Program-made: the position numbers and the translations under genes
Assembly: GCA_934477125.1 (NCBI GenBank)
Contig: CAKSOL010000004.1
Location: 124,001 to 188,000, forward strand
DNA length: 64,000 nt
Reading direction: 5' to 3'
From: an uncultured Eubacteriales bacterium
GTDB lineage: Bacteria; Bacillota; Clostridia; Oscillospirales; Acutalibacteraceae
Part shown: in pieces, positions 49,457 through 57,766 of the stretch
Numbering within the stretch: position 1 is the first letter of the stretch
How the letters are laid out: every line of letters begins with the position of its first letter
The notes under the pieces: generated by a model
What the model was told of the DNA's origin: nothing
The model's input: the letters and a program-made list of their open reading frames with translations, nothing else
Database searches by the model: none

Positions 49457-51403
49457 ATGAGCGACGAGATGAAGCTGCCTGTTACCGAAAGCTATGATGA
49501 AAATTCCATTCAGGTGCTTGAGGGACTTGAGGCGGTAAGAAAGCGTCCGGGAATGTATATCGGCTCGACCGGCGAGCGAGGACTTCACCATTTGGTTTAT
49601 GAAATTGTTGATAACTCAATCGATGAAGCCCTTGCCGGTTACTGCGATAAAATTCTTGTTGAGCTTTTGGATGACGGCGTTATCCGCGTTACCGATAACG
49701 GACGCGGAATACCGGTCGGTATTCACCCGAAAATGGGTATTCCGACGGTCAACGTTGTTTTCACGGTTCTTCACGCCGGCGGTAAGTTCGGCGGCAGCGG
49801 CTACAAGGTTTCGGGCGGTCTGCACGGAGTCGGAGCGTCGGTTGTAAACGCGCTTTCAAGCTGGCTTGAGGTTGAGGTTTCGGACGGGAGCCACGTTTAT
49901 CATCAGCGCTACGAAAAGGGTCAGATTAAGGGTGATTTCGAGCAAATCGGGGACACCGACAAAACCGGAACGGTCGTTACCTTTAAGCCCGACCCCGCTA
50001 TTTTTACCGATACTACCCGTTACGACTATGACATTCTTCTTCAAAGGCTTCGCGAGCAGGCGTTTTTAAATGCCGGAATCAGGGTTGTTTTAAGGGACGA
50101 GAGAACCGACGAGCTTTCTCAGAACGGCAGAGAGGACGATCTCTGCTTTGAGGGCGGCGTTCGCTCATATGTTGAATATCTGCTCGAAAAGAGCAAAAAG
50201 GACAGGCTCAATAATGAAGTTATTTATCTGAGCGGTTCGGGCAAGGATTCAAACGCCGAAATGGCGCTTATATGGAGCACCGGCTACGACACCAAGATTA
50301 TGTCCTTTGCCAACACTATCCACACGGTTGACGGAGGAACCCACGAAAGCGCCTTTAAAACCTCGCTTGCACGCGTTGTCAACAAATACGGCAGAGCCTT
50401 CAAATTCTTAAAGGATAGCGACGCCAATTTAAAGGGCGACGATATTTTAGAGGGAGTTATCGCGATAGTCAGCGTTAAGCTGACCGACGCGCAGTTTGAA
50501 AGCCAGACCAAGGCAAAGCTCGGAAACACGGCGATAGGAACCCTCGTAAACAACATTGTTTCCGAGAAAATGTATCAGTATTTAGAGGACCATCCGGCAG
50601 AGGCAAAAATAATTCTCGATAAGTCGATAGCCTCCTTTACCGCCCGCGAGGCGGCGCAGAAGGCGCGCGATACCCAGAGAAACAAGTCGGGTATCGGAGG
50701 CAAAACGAGAATGCCCGAAAAGCTGACCGACTGCATCTCGAACGACCCGACCAAAACCGAAATCTTCATCGTTGAGGGAGATTCGGCAGGAGGCTCGGCG
50801 GTTGAGGGAAGAAACAGCACCTATCAGGCGATACTGCCGCTTTGGGGTAAAATGCTTAACGTTGAAAAAGCAAGGGTTGACAAGGTTTACGGCAACGACA
50901 AGCTGACGCCGGTTATAGTCGCTCTCGGAACGGGAATAGGCGATAATTTCGACATAACCAAGCTGAGATACGACAAAATCGTTATTATGGCGGATGCCGA
51001 TGTTGACGGTTCGCACATCAGAACGCTGCTGCTGACGTTTTTCTTCCGCTATATGCCGCAGCTGATAGAAACCGGGCATATTTTCTTGGCGCAGCCGCCG
51101 CTTTTCCGCGTTTCAAAGGGCAAGCAGCATTTTGACGCGTTTACCGACGAGGAAAAGGCGGAATACATTGAAAGACTGGGCGGAAACGCCGACGTTCAGC
51201 GGTATAAGGGTCTCGGAGAAATGAATCCGGAGCAGCTTTGGGAAACTACTCTCGACCCGGAGACGAGAACTATGCTGAGGGTCAATATGTCCGACGCGGC
51301 TTTGGCGGACGCAACCTTTACGATGCTTATGGGCGAAGAGGTTGAGCCGAGACGCAGATTTATCGAGGAAAACGCGGTATTCGCGACCGATTTGGATATT
51401 TAA
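49457..51403 (+). CDS. gyrB: DNA gyrase subunit B
   Basis: ATPase subunit of gyrase. VLEGLEAVRKRPGMYIGSTG near the N-terminus is the GHKL signature, VDNSIDEALAGYCD and GVGASVVNALSSWLEV follow, and the TOPRIM region holds FIVEGDSAGGSA and MADADVDGSHIRTLLLTFF. 648 residues, no insertions. AAGGAG lies 8 nt before the ATG. gyrA follows after 14 bp. Confidence 0.97.
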   Translation: MSDEMKLPVTESYDENSIQVLEGLEAVRKRPGMYIGSTGERGLHHLVYEIVDNSIDEALAGYCDKILVELLDDGVIRVTDNGRGIPVGIHPKMGIPTVNVVFTVLHAGGKFGGSGYKVSGGLHGVGASVVNALSSWLEVEVSDGSHVYHQRYEKGQIKGDFEQIGDTDKTGTVVTFKPDPAIFTDTTRYDYDILLQRLREQAFLNAGIRVVLRDERTDELSQNGREDDLCFEGGVRSYVEYLLEKSKKDRLNNEVIYLSGSGKDSNAEMALIWSTGYDTKIMSFANTIHTVDGGTHESAFKTSLARVVNKYGRAFKFLKDSDANLKGDDILEGVIAIVSVKLTDAQFESQTKAKLGNTAIGTLVNNIVSEKMYQYLEDHPAEAKIILDKSIASFTAREAAQKARDTQRNKSGIGGKTRMPEKLTDCISNDPTKTEIFIVEGDSAGGSAVEGRNSTYQAILPLWGKMLNVEKARVDKVYGNDKLTPVIVALGTGIGDNFDITKLRYDKIVIMADADVDGSHIRTLLLTFFFRYMPQLIETGHIFLAQPPLFRVSKGKQHFDAFTDEEKAEYIERLGGNADVQRYKGLGEMNPEQLWETTLDPETRTMLRVNMSDAALADATFTMLMGEEVEPRRRFIEENAVFATDLDI

Positions 51404-51417
51404 AGGGGTGAGGAAAA

Positions 51418-53979
51418 ATGGCTAAGCAGGAAAACGTTTACTGGCCGAGTGACGAAGAAACCAACATTCAGCCGATTGAAATAGTAGACGAAGTAAGAAG
51501 CAGTATGATTCAGTATTCAATGTCGGTACTGGTAGGCCGCGCTATTCCGGACGTTCGGGACGGCTTGAAGCCGGTTCACCGCAGAATACTCTACACGATG
51601 TATGAAAACGGACTTACCCCGGAAAAGGCTTACCGTAAGTGCGCCGATACCGTCGGCGCCGTTCTCGGACGCTATCATCCTCACGGCGACGCCAGCGTTT
51701 ACGACGCCATGGTTCGTATGGCTCAGGATTTCTCGCTGAGGTATCCTTTGATTGACGGTCACGGAAACTTCGGTAACATAGACGGTTATCCGCCTGCGGC
51801 TTACCGTTACACCGAGTCGAAAATGAACCGCCTTTCGCTCCATATGCTCGACGATATCGAGAAGGAAACGGTTGATTTCACTCCGAACTATGACGACCGC
51901 TTAAAAGAGCCTACAGTTCTGCCGGTAAGATTTCCGCAGCTATTGGTAAACGGTTCTTCGGGTATCGCCGTCGGAATGGCGACCGAAATTCCGCCGCACA
52001 ATCTCGGCGAGGTTATCGACGGAATGTGCTGTCTTATCGACAATCCGGACGCGGATTTGCCGGAAATCTGCCAGTATATCAAGGGGCCGGACTTCCCGAC
52101 CGGCGGCACGATTATGGGCAGAGCCGGAATACGCGCCGCCTATGCTACCGGCAGGGGAAAAATCACTCTGCGGGGAAAAGCTGAGATTGAAGAGATTAAA
52201 AACGGAAAATTCCGCATTGTTATAACCGAAATTCCTTATAAGGTCCGCAAAAAGGACCTTGTTAAGCATATTTACGACCTTGCCGCCGACAAGAAGATTG
52301 AGGGAATCGACGATGTTGTTGACTATTCCTCAAAGCGCGACGGCGGAATCAGGATTGTTGTTGACATAAAGCGCGACGCCAATCCACAGGTCGTTTTAAA
52401 CAAGCTTTACAGCTACACCGCTCTGCAATCGACCGTCGGAGCTATTCTGCTGGCAATCGTAAACGGAAAGCCGCAGATACTGACCCTCAAGGAAATGCTG
52501 CAGAACTGCATTGATTTCCAATGCGACATAATCCGCCGCAGAACCGAATACGACCGCCGCAAGGCAGCCGAGAGGGCGCACATTTTGGAGGGTCTTAAAA
52601 TCGCGCTTGACTTTATCGACGAGGTTATCGCGATAATCCGCAATTCAAAGACTATCCCCGAAAGCAAGCAGGCTCTGACTGACCGTTTCGGGCTGGACGA
52701 CATTCAGACGACCGCCATTGTTCAGATGCAGCTGGGGCGGCTCGCAGGAATGGAGAAGCAGAAAATACTCGACGAGCTGAAGGAAAAGCTTGAATTTATC
52801 AAGGAATGTGACGAAATTTTAGCGAGTCACAGCCGTATTCTCGATATTGTTAAAACCGAGTCGTTAAATCTGCGCGACAAGTTCTCGGACGACCGCCGCA
52901 CCGAAATTTCCGACGTTGCCGGCGAGGTTGACATTGAGGACCTCATTCCCGAGGAGGAATGTGTTATAACCAAGACCGAGAACGGCTACATCAAGCGTGT
53001 TCCCGCCAGCGAATACAGCGTTCAGAACCGCGGCGGCAAGGGCATCAAGGGAATGACGACCCGCGAGGAGGACAACGTTCAGAATATGTTCGTCTGCTCG
53101 TCCCACGATTCGATTATGATGTTTACCGACCTCGGACGGGTATACCGCATTAAGGCATACGAAATTCCCGTCGGCAGCCGCCAGAGCAAGGGTCTTAACG
53201 TTGTAAACGTCGTTCAGCTGATGCCGGGAGAAAAGATTACAACCATTCTCCCCTGCACGGTTAAGGACGACGAGGAGCGGTTCTTATGTATGGTTACCGA
53301 AAAGGGAATTATCAAGAGAACGCGGCTTTCCGAGTTCAAGAACACCCGCAAAAACGGCATAATCGCCCTTTCGATTGACGATGATGATTCGCTCAAGTTC
53401 GTCCGTATGACGACCGGAAGTGACAGGCTGCTGCTTGCAACCAGAAAGGGTATCGCAATTCAGTTCAGCGAGACCGACGTCCGCCCGATGGGCAGAACCG
53501 CGCGCGGAGTTAAGGCGATAACCATGCGCGAGGGCGACAGCGTTGTTGATATGGCAATCTGCGACGAAAACACGCGCGTTCTCACCATAACCGACACGGG
53601 CTACGGTAGAATCAGCCCGGTTTCGGATTACAGAATGCAGTCGCGCGGAGGAAAGGGAATTATGAATTACCGCACGGCGAAATACAACTGCGAGGTTGCC
53701 GCCGTTCTGCCGGTTGCGGAGAACACCGACATTATTATGATTGCTGACGACGGCATTATAATCAGAATTTTCGCCGACAGCATTTCCGAGCTTTCGCGGC
53801 CGGGAAAGGGAGTGCGCGTAATGCGGACAACCGGTTCCGACGGAGAGACGGTAAGGAGAATTTTGTCGGTCGGAATGGCGGAGCATGACGAGGAGCAGGT
53901 AAACGACGCTCCCGAAGCGCCTGAGGCGGACGCTGCCGACACCGGAGACGACGAGCCTGAGGAGACTGCCGAGGAATAG
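51418..53979 (+). CDS. gyrA: DNA gyrase subunit A
   Basis: Breakage-reunion subunit. The winged-helix domain has RAIPDVRDGLKPVHRRILY near residue 40 and the active-site Tyr in AAYRYTESKMNRL near residue 122. Six beta-pinwheel repeats follow from about residue 510, including NRGGKGIKGM, a GyrA-box-like motif. The quinolone-determining region reads HPHGDASVYDAM, with Ala at the position of E. coli Ser83. A long acidic tail ends the protein (853 residues). Confidence 0.97.
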   Translation: MAKQENVYWPSDEETNIQPIEIVDEVRSSMIQYSMSVLVGRAIPDVRDGLKPVHRRILYTMYENGLTPEKAYRKCADTVGAVLGRYHPHGDASVYDAMVRMAQDFSLRYPLIDGHGNFGNIDGYPPAAYRYTESKMNRLSLHMLDDIEKETVDFTPNYDDRLKEPTVLPVRFPQLLVNGSSGIAVGMATEIPPHNLGEVIDGMCCLIDNPDADLPEICQYIKGPDFPTGGTIMGRAGIRAAYATGRGKITLRGKAEIEEIKNGKFRIVITEIPYKVRKKDLVKHIYDLAADKKIEGIDDVVDYSSKRDGGIRIVVDIKRDANPQVVLNKLYSYTALQSTVGAILLAIVNGKPQILTLKEMLQNCIDFQCDIIRRRTEYDRRKAAERAHILEGLKIALDFIDEVIAIIRNSKTIPESKQALTDRFGLDDIQTTAIVQMQLGRLAGMEKQKILDELKEKLEFIKECDEILASHSRILDIVKTESLNLRDKFSDDRRTEISDVAGEVDIEDLIPEEECVITKTENGYIKRVPASEYSVQNRGGKGIKGMTTREEDNVQNMFVCSSHDSIMMFTDLGRVYRIKAYEIPVGSRQSKGLNVVNVVQLMPGEKITTILPCTVKDDEERFLCMVTEKGIIKRTRLSEFKNTRKNGIIALSIDDDDSLKFVRMTTGSDRLLLATRKGIAIQFSETDVRPMGRTARGVKAITMREGDSVVDMAICDENTRVLTITDTGYGRISPVSDYRMQSRGGKGIMNYRTAKYNCEVAAVLPVAENTDIIMIADDGIIIRIFADSISELSRPGKGVRVMRTTGSDGETVRRILSVGMAEHDEEQVNDAPEAPEADAADTGDDEPEETAEE

Positions 53980-54066
53980 GACAGAGCCGCGAAAACCGCG
54001 GACAGGCAAAAAATATCCGGTATTTAAAATACCGGACAGGAAAAAAGAATAGAAATATTTAAATTT

Positions 54067-54102
54067 AAAAGCTGTGCAGGATTTCCTGTACAGCTTTTTT
54101 TA
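54067..54102 (+). terminator. terminator of the gyrBA transcript
   Basis: AGCTGTGCAGGA-tt-TCCTGTACAGCT, one mismatch, followed by TTTTTTAT. Two further palindromes precede it (CCGCG...CGCGG and TCCGGTATTT...AAATACCGGA). Confidence 0.88.
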
Positions 54103-54156
54103 TAGAAATTTAAAATTGAACAGCGAATAATTCCGGCTGAGAAAAATTTACCGTTT

Positions 54157-54210
54157 TGCGCATCTACCGTCTAAAATATAGTGTCTAACATCTAACGTTT
54201 AATGTCTGAT
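54157..54210. repeat. heptad element R9 (degenerate right array)
   Basis: GCGCATCTACCGTCTAAAATATAGTGTCTAACATCTAACGTTTAATGTCTGA: about seven units with several substitutions. It holds the TAG stop of the minus-strand oxidoreductase at 54192-54194. Confidence 0.75.
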
Positions 54211-55403
54211 TCGTGGAGAATAACTCCCGAACGGCGCAGAGCCGCCTGGAGCCGGGGTATTTCAAGCTCGCAGAAATTATCGGTCAGCGCCGCCGCTGTT
54301 CCGGCTGCCTGCCCGGAAACCGCGCAGACCGGTATGACCCTCGTTATGTCCCACATTGCGTCGGTTACTGAAATACATCTTCCGGCAACCGCAAGATTCT
54401 GTATTTTTTCGCCGTGCAGCGTGCCGAACGGCAGCTCGTAAACAGGACCGGGCTTCCGCCAGTCGGAAAAAAGTCCTGCGCTGTCGCCGTATTCCTTATG
54501 GCTTTCGGTATCGTCCTGAGTGTAAGCTCCGTCCAGCCGGCGGGTCATTCTTATCTGCGGAATTGCCGCTATCGAGGTAAGGGAGTGTTCAGCCGAATTT
54601 TTACCCTTTTTCAGAAAATCCTCAAGCAGCAGAGAATGAGAATATACCGTCAGGTCGGTCAGCTCCTTTGCGTCAAGCCCGGAAAAACGGGTCGATTTTT
54701 TCGCGCTTTCAAGCTGTTCGGCGGTTTTCTGGGAGTCTGGAATATCGCAGAAGCCGAGCATTTTCAGGCGGTTTTCGCCGTTTTCGGTATAGTAATACCA
54801 GGCGGCAGGAACGTTTCCCTGAGAAAAATTAACCGTTTTCTCGCCGGAAAGGCGGCAAATATCGGCGTCGCCGGAGCAGTCGATAACATTTTCCGCCGCA
54901 ACTGCCGTTCTGCCGCTCTTGTTTTCAATAACAAGGTGAGTTATTCTGTTATCCTCAACCGCCGCCGAGCATACCGAGGTTCCGAACAGAATATCGACCC
55001 CGGCGCTAAGCAGCAGCTTTTCCGCCCGGATTGAGAAAATATAGGGGTTATACTGCACCTCAAACCGCGTTTTCCGCCTTTCCTCCGCGCTTCCGTTTTC
55101 AAGCCAGGCGGCAGGGTATTTTCCCTCGCAGCCATCGGCAATAGAAAGCCGCAGCAGCTCCTCGGCAATGCCAAATGAAACCTGTCTGCCGCAGCCGTCG
55201 CATAAGGGCAGATAAATTGTAACGAGACCGGCGGTGGCAAGTCCGCCGAGCATAAACTGCTTTTCAATAAGCAGCGTTTTTGCTCCTCCGCGCGCCGCGG
55301 CGAGAGCCGCCGAAATTCCGGCAATTCCGCCGCCTGCAACAACGGTTTTATACTCTGCGCAGACCGGTGTTTTTCTTTCAGGCTCGGTAATACAGCTTTT
55401 CAT
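54192..55403 (-). CDS. FAD-dependent oxidoreductase (PF12831-like)
   Basis: TVVAGGGIAGISAALAAARG near the N-terminus is an FAD-binding motif, then MLGGLATAGLVTIYLPLCDG and VIDCSGDADICRLSG, and near the end LAVAGRCISVTDAMWDITRV with AAGTAAAL. This fits the FAD_oxidored family, whose substrates are mostly unknown. About 403 residues from the ATG at 55403, which has GGGAG 8 nt upstream; GTG 55430 overlaps the repressor gene. Its stop lies in heptad element R9. It separates gyrA from the phage region. Confidence 0.85.
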   Translation of the reverse strand: MKSCITEPERKTPVCAEYKTVVAGGGIAGISAALAAARGGAKTLLIEKQFMLGGLATAGLVTIYLPLCDGCGRQVSFGIAEELLRLSIADGCEGKYPAAWLENGSAEERRKTRFEVQYNPYIFSIRAEKLLLSAGVDILFGTSVCSAAVEDNRITHLVIENKSGRTAVAAENVIDCSGDADICRLSGEKTVNFSQGNVPAAWYYYTENGENRLKMLGFCDIPDSQKTAEQLESAKKSTRFSGLDAKELTDLTVYSHSLLLEDFLKKGKNSAEHSLTSIAAIPQIRMTRRLDGAYTQDDTESHKEYGDSAGLFSDWRKPGPVYELPFGTLHGEKIQNLAVAGRCISVTDAMWDITRVIPVCAVSGQAAGTAAALTDNFCELEIPRLQAALRRSGVILHESDIKR

Positions 55404-55426
55404 ATTCGCGTCTCCCATACTCAAAT

Positions 55427-56074
55427 TCACTCAAATTCACGTATCAGCAGCTTGGGAACGCCGAGAATACGGCAATGCTCCAGCCGCTCCCCCGTTATCA
55501 GCTCAGGCTCGTAATTCGGGTTTATCGGGACTATGCGCATCCAGTTTTCGTTATCGGCATATTCGACTTTTTTAAGAGTGGCATATTCATCATTATAAAT
55601 AAGCGCGCCGATATCTCCCGAACGGTTGAGAGTTTCCTGGCGGAGAATCAGAACGCGGTCGCCCTCCTGATACATCGGGTACATACTGCTCCCGACCACC
55701 CGCAGCACGAAAAACTCGCTTTTATCTCTGCCGCGCAGGTAGGAATTAGGAATATCGACCGTTTCGCTGTTCCAATCCTCGAATGCAAGCCGGTTATACC
55801 CTGCGGCGATGTCTCCGATTACCGGAAAGGAAGTATAGCTGCCGGTTACGGTAGGCTCGTAAAATCGTCTCGGCAGGGGGTCCTTGCCGTGAAGAAAGTC
55901 GATAGAAACGTTAAAGCAGTCGGATATTTTTTCGAGGGTTGCGAAGTCCGGCTCGCGTTTCCCCGACTCATACATCCCTATTGCGCTGCGCGAAACGCCT
56001 ATCATCTGAGCTAATTCAGATTGGTTCATACCGCTGTTCTTTCTTAAATTTCTCAATATATCCGGGAATGTCAT
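55427..56074 (-). CDS. LexA/CI-type phage repressor (HTH + S24 peptidase)
   Basis: Residues 1-60 are a Cro/CI-type helix-turn-helix (NQSELAQMIGVSRSAIGMYE). The S24 domain follows with a likely autocleavage Ala-Gly in GDIAAGYN, nucleophile Ser in VVGSSMYPMY and Lys in ATLKKVEY. This implies RecA-stimulated self-cleavage and prophage induction. The ATG at 56074 is preferred, with AGGTGA 5 nt upstream; a GTG at 56083 is possible. Its own promoter contains an operator, suggesting autoregulation. Confidence 0.92.
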   Translation of the reverse strand: MTFPDILRNLRKNSGMNQSELAQMIGVSRSAIGMYESGKREPDFATLEKISDCFNVSIDFLHGKDPLPRRFYEPTVTGSYTSFPVIGDIAAGYNRLAFEDWNSETVDIPNSYLRGRDKSEFFVLRVVGSSMYPMYQEGDRVLILRQETLNRSGDIGALIYNDEYATLKKVEYADNENWMRIVPINPNYEPELITGERLEHCRILGVPKLLIREFE

Positions 56075-56092
56075 TTCAATCACCTCATATGT

Positions 56093-56121
56093 ATTGTAAC
56101 ACGTTATGTGGTGAAAAGCAA
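56093..56121 (-). promoter_or_regulatory. repressor promoter
   Basis: Minus-strand TTGCTT (56116-56121), 17-bp spacer, TACAAT (56093-56098). The operator at 56100-56110 lies in the spacer. Confidence 0.75.
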
Positions 56122-56155
56122 GAAAAAGTCACAAAAAGTGTTGACACATTGCGTG
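56100..56155. promoter_or_regulatory. repressor operator cluster, CAC-N5-GTG
   Basis: Three 11-bp sites: CACGTTATGTG (56100-56110), CACAAAAAGTG (56130-56140) and CACATTGCGTG (56145-56155). The last overlaps the -35 of the rightward promoter. A fourth, the perfect palindrome CACGTTACGTG, lies at 56318-56328. Confidence 0.75.
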
Positions 56156-56169
56156 ACAGGTGCTATAAT
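56141..56169 (+). promoter_or_regulatory. rightward phage early promoter
   Basis: TTGACA (56141-56146) and TATAAT (56164-56169), 17-bp spacer, both consensus. A heptad array begins at the -10 edge. Confidence 0.9.
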
Positions 56170-56250
56170 AGACGTTAGATGTTAGACATTAGACATTAGA
56201 TGTGCGTGGCGGAGAGCCTGTGCGCGCTGACGGGGAGTTTGGCAGAAGAA
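56170..56250. repeat. heptad element R10 (left half)
   Basis: Left array of five units (AGACGTTAGATGTTAGACATTAG...), then the core GTGCGTGGCGGAGAGCC and GCGCTGACGGGGAGTTTGG. No right array; a GGCAG-aagaaa-CTGCC hairpin follows. Confidence 0.85.
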
Positions 56251-56317
56251 ACTGCCACTCAGCCGGCTTTCGGCAATCAAAGCTTAAAAAAGCTTTTAAT
56301 TTTTTACATTATTATGT

Positions 56318-56328
56318 CACGTTACGTG
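56318..56328. promoter_or_regulatory. distal operator (perfect CAC-N5-GTG palindrome)
   Basis: CACGTTACGTG, the most symmetrical of four similar sites, just before the 28-residue gene. Confidence 0.6.
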
Positions 56329-56346
56329 GCAAGAAAGAGGAGTAAT

Positions 56347-56433
56347 ATGGCAGATTTTTTATTGGGACTATTCACGGGCGCGGCGGCGGTTTACATTGCG
56401 GTCGCGGTATTGACGGCAAACAGGAGGAAATAA
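56347..56433 (+). CDS. 28-residue membrane peptide
   Basis: MADFLLGLFTGAAAVYIAVA, then VLTANRRK: a single hydrophobic helix with a basic tail. AGAGGAG lies 5 nt before the ATG and the next gene starts 2 bp after the stop, so it is probably translated. The longer in-frame ORF starting at 56200 runs through the heptad core and is unlikely. Not recognised; small membrane peptides in this position occur in phages but no role is assigned. Confidence 0.6.
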   Translation: MADFLLGLFTGAAAVYIAVAVLTANRRK

Positions 56434-56435
56434 AA

Positions 56436-56639
56436 ATGAACGGAAATCCGGAAATCAGAAGAAAAAGGAAACGCCGGGCGGCGGAATACGAGGTTATTCC
56501 CCTGCGGAAATTTATTCGTCTGCTCGAACGCTACAACCGCATTTTCGGCACGCGCTACAACTACGGCAGGGCGGTTCAGGCGCTGAGGGACGGCATTATA
56601 GACCGTAAAAATTTTATGAATTTAGATGTCAGACGTTAG
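56436..56639 (+). CDS. small basic phage protein, function unknown
   Basis: The 67-residue product is strongly basic at the N-terminus (EIRRKRKRRAAEYEV) and then reads FIRLLERYNRIFGTRYNYGR. AGGAGG precedes the ATG. No family recognised; nucleic-acid binding is plausible from composition only. The C-terminal LDVRR and the TAG stop (56637-56639) come from heptad element R11. Confidence 0.6.
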   Translation: MNGNPEIRRKRKRRAAEYEVIPLRKFIRLLERYNRIFGTRYNYGRAVQALRDGIIDRKNFMNLDVRR

Positions 56640-56680
56640 ACGTTCGGGGCGGAAAACCTCAGCGCAAAAAAATCTTATTA
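56622..56680. repeat. heptad element R11 (left half)
   Basis: TTTAGATGTCAGACGTTAGACG followed by core TTCGGGGCGGAAAACCTC and GCGCAAAAA. It ends the preceding gene and lies 16 bp before the next. Confidence 0.8.
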
Positions 56681-56696
56681 AAAAGGGCGGAGAAAA

Positions 56697-57086
56697 ATGA
56701 CGGCAGCAGAATTGAAACAGTACCGGAGCATTTGCCGGGAAATTGAGGAAAATGAGGAGGAGCTGGAGCGGCAGACCGCGGCGGACACGGTTACTGCCTC
56801 GGACGCGCAGTTCCCTTTTATTAAGCACAGTGTGACTGTTCGCGGAATAATTCCGGACGAGCGCAACCGGCAGCGGCTTGAGCACATTGCGGCGCTGCGG
56901 CGGCAGAAAAAGCGTATAGAAAGCTTTGCCGCCGGCATCGACGACAGCATAACCAGGCGGATTTTCGAGCTGAGGTACATAAAGGGCGACTTTGCGCCGT
57001 CCTGGGAGGCGGTCGCGCAGGCAATAGGAGGAATGAACTCCGCCGACGGCGTTCGCAAAACGGCGGCAAGGTTTTTAAGAAGATAG
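56697..57086 (+). CDS. DUF1492/ArpU-like phage transcriptional regulator
   Basis: The 129-residue protein has an N-terminal coiled region (YRSICREIEENEEELERQ) and a C-terminal sigma-70 region-4-like helix-turn-helix: SITRRIFELRYIKGD, SWEAVAQAIGG, DGVRKTAARFLRR. Such proteins sit just before the terminase genes in many Firmicute phages and activate late transcription (RinA/ArpU-like). Its TAG stop is the first part of heptad element R12. GGGCGGAGAAAA precedes the ATG. Confidence 0.8.
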   Translation: MTAAELKQYRSICREIEENEEELERQTAADTVTASDAQFPFIKHSVTVRGIIPDERNRQRLEHIAALRRQKKRIESFAAGIDDSITRRIFELRYIKGDFAPSWEAVAQAIGGMNSADGVRKTAARFLRR

Positions 57087-57249
57087 ACATTAGACGTTAG
57101 ACGGTAGACATTAGACGTGCGGGGCGGAAAGATTGTGCGCTGACGGGGAATTTGATAAATACATTGGCTTTCGCCTTTTATTGCGATTTATAGCGCAGAA
57201 TTTAACGTCTTGCAGGTCTAATATCTAAAATCTAACATCTAAAGTCTAA
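57083..57249. repeat. heptad element R12 (full length)
   Basis: Five-unit left array, core GTGCGGGGCGGAAAGATTG, TGCGCTGACGGGGAATTTG and ATAAATACATTGG, then GCAGAATTTAACGTCTTGCAGG and five right-hand units (TCTAATA, TCTAAAA, TCTAACA, TCTAAAG, TCTAAG). The best reference copy. It begins within the last codons of the regulator gene. Confidence 0.9.
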
Positions 57250-57250
57250 G

Positions 57251-57277
57251 TTTGTCCGTTTTGTCCGTTTTCGGGCG
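57251..57277. promoter_or_regulatory. direct repeats of TTTGTCCG upstream of terS
   Basis: TTTGTCCG at 57251-57258 and 57260-57267 (9-bp period), then TTTTCGGGCGG. A possible binding site for the DUF1492-like regulator. The 311-bp gap around it otherwise holds elements R12 and R13. Confidence 0.4.
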
Positions 57278-57326
57278 GTAGAATAATATCGTGGAAAAAT
57301 AAGGAAACGGAAAAAACGGCTTTTCG

Positions 57327-57388
57327 GCGGCGATAAAATTATCGGTTTGCAGGTCTAAAGTCTAATATCTAAAATCTAATATCTAAAA
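57327..57388. repeat. heptad element R13 (right half)
   Basis: CGGCGGCGATAAAATTATCGG and TTTGCAGG, close to the right half of R6, then TCTAAAG, TCTAATA, TCTAAAA, TCTAATA, TCTAAAA. It ends 10 bp before terS and runs into its ribosome binding site AAAAGGTG. Confidence 0.85.
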
Positions 57389-57397
57389 GGTGAAAAA

Positions 57398-57766
57398 ATG
57401 GCGGCAAAAACGAACAGCGGCGAATGGGCAGGGCTTACCCCCCGGCAAAGGCGGCTCGCAGAGGCGCTTTATTCTCCCGAACCGGAGGGCAGCGTTGAAG
57501 AAATCTGCGAGCGCGAGGGTATTTCAAAAAACGACCTCTACCGCCTGCAAAAAAGCGAAAGCTTTAAAAAATACGCCGAGTTTCTCAGCGAGGGCTACAC
57601 TGACAGCCGGCTTGCAGAGGTATGGCGGAGCCTGATTAAAAAATGCTGCGCCGGAGATTCGCAGTCGATAAAGCTTTTATTGGAGCTTAAAGGAAAATTC
57701 CGGCAGACGGCGGAGACTTCGGGCGGAGTTGTTTTTTTAAGCGGTGAGGAGGATTTGAGTGACTGA
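57398..57766 (+). CDS. terS: phage terminase small subunit
   Basis: DNA-recognition subunit of the packaging motor. The N-terminal part has LTPRQRRLAEALYSPEPEGS and VEEICEREGISKNDLYRLQK, a helix-turn-helix, followed by an oligomerisation segment rich in helix (LIKKCCAGDSQSIKLLLELK). At 122 residues it is typical. It overlaps terL by 8 bp. Confidence 0.82.
   Translation: MAAKTNSGEWAGLTPRQRRLAEALYSPEPEGSVEEICEREGISKNDLYRLQKSESFKKYAEFLSEGYTDSRLAEVWRSLIKKCCAGDSQSIKLLLELKGKFRQTAETSGGVVFLSGEEDLSD

Noticed and set aside
56200..56346. Longer 77-residue version of the small membrane gene
   Set aside because: The extension runs through the heptad core and operator, while a strong ribosome binding site lies at 56347.
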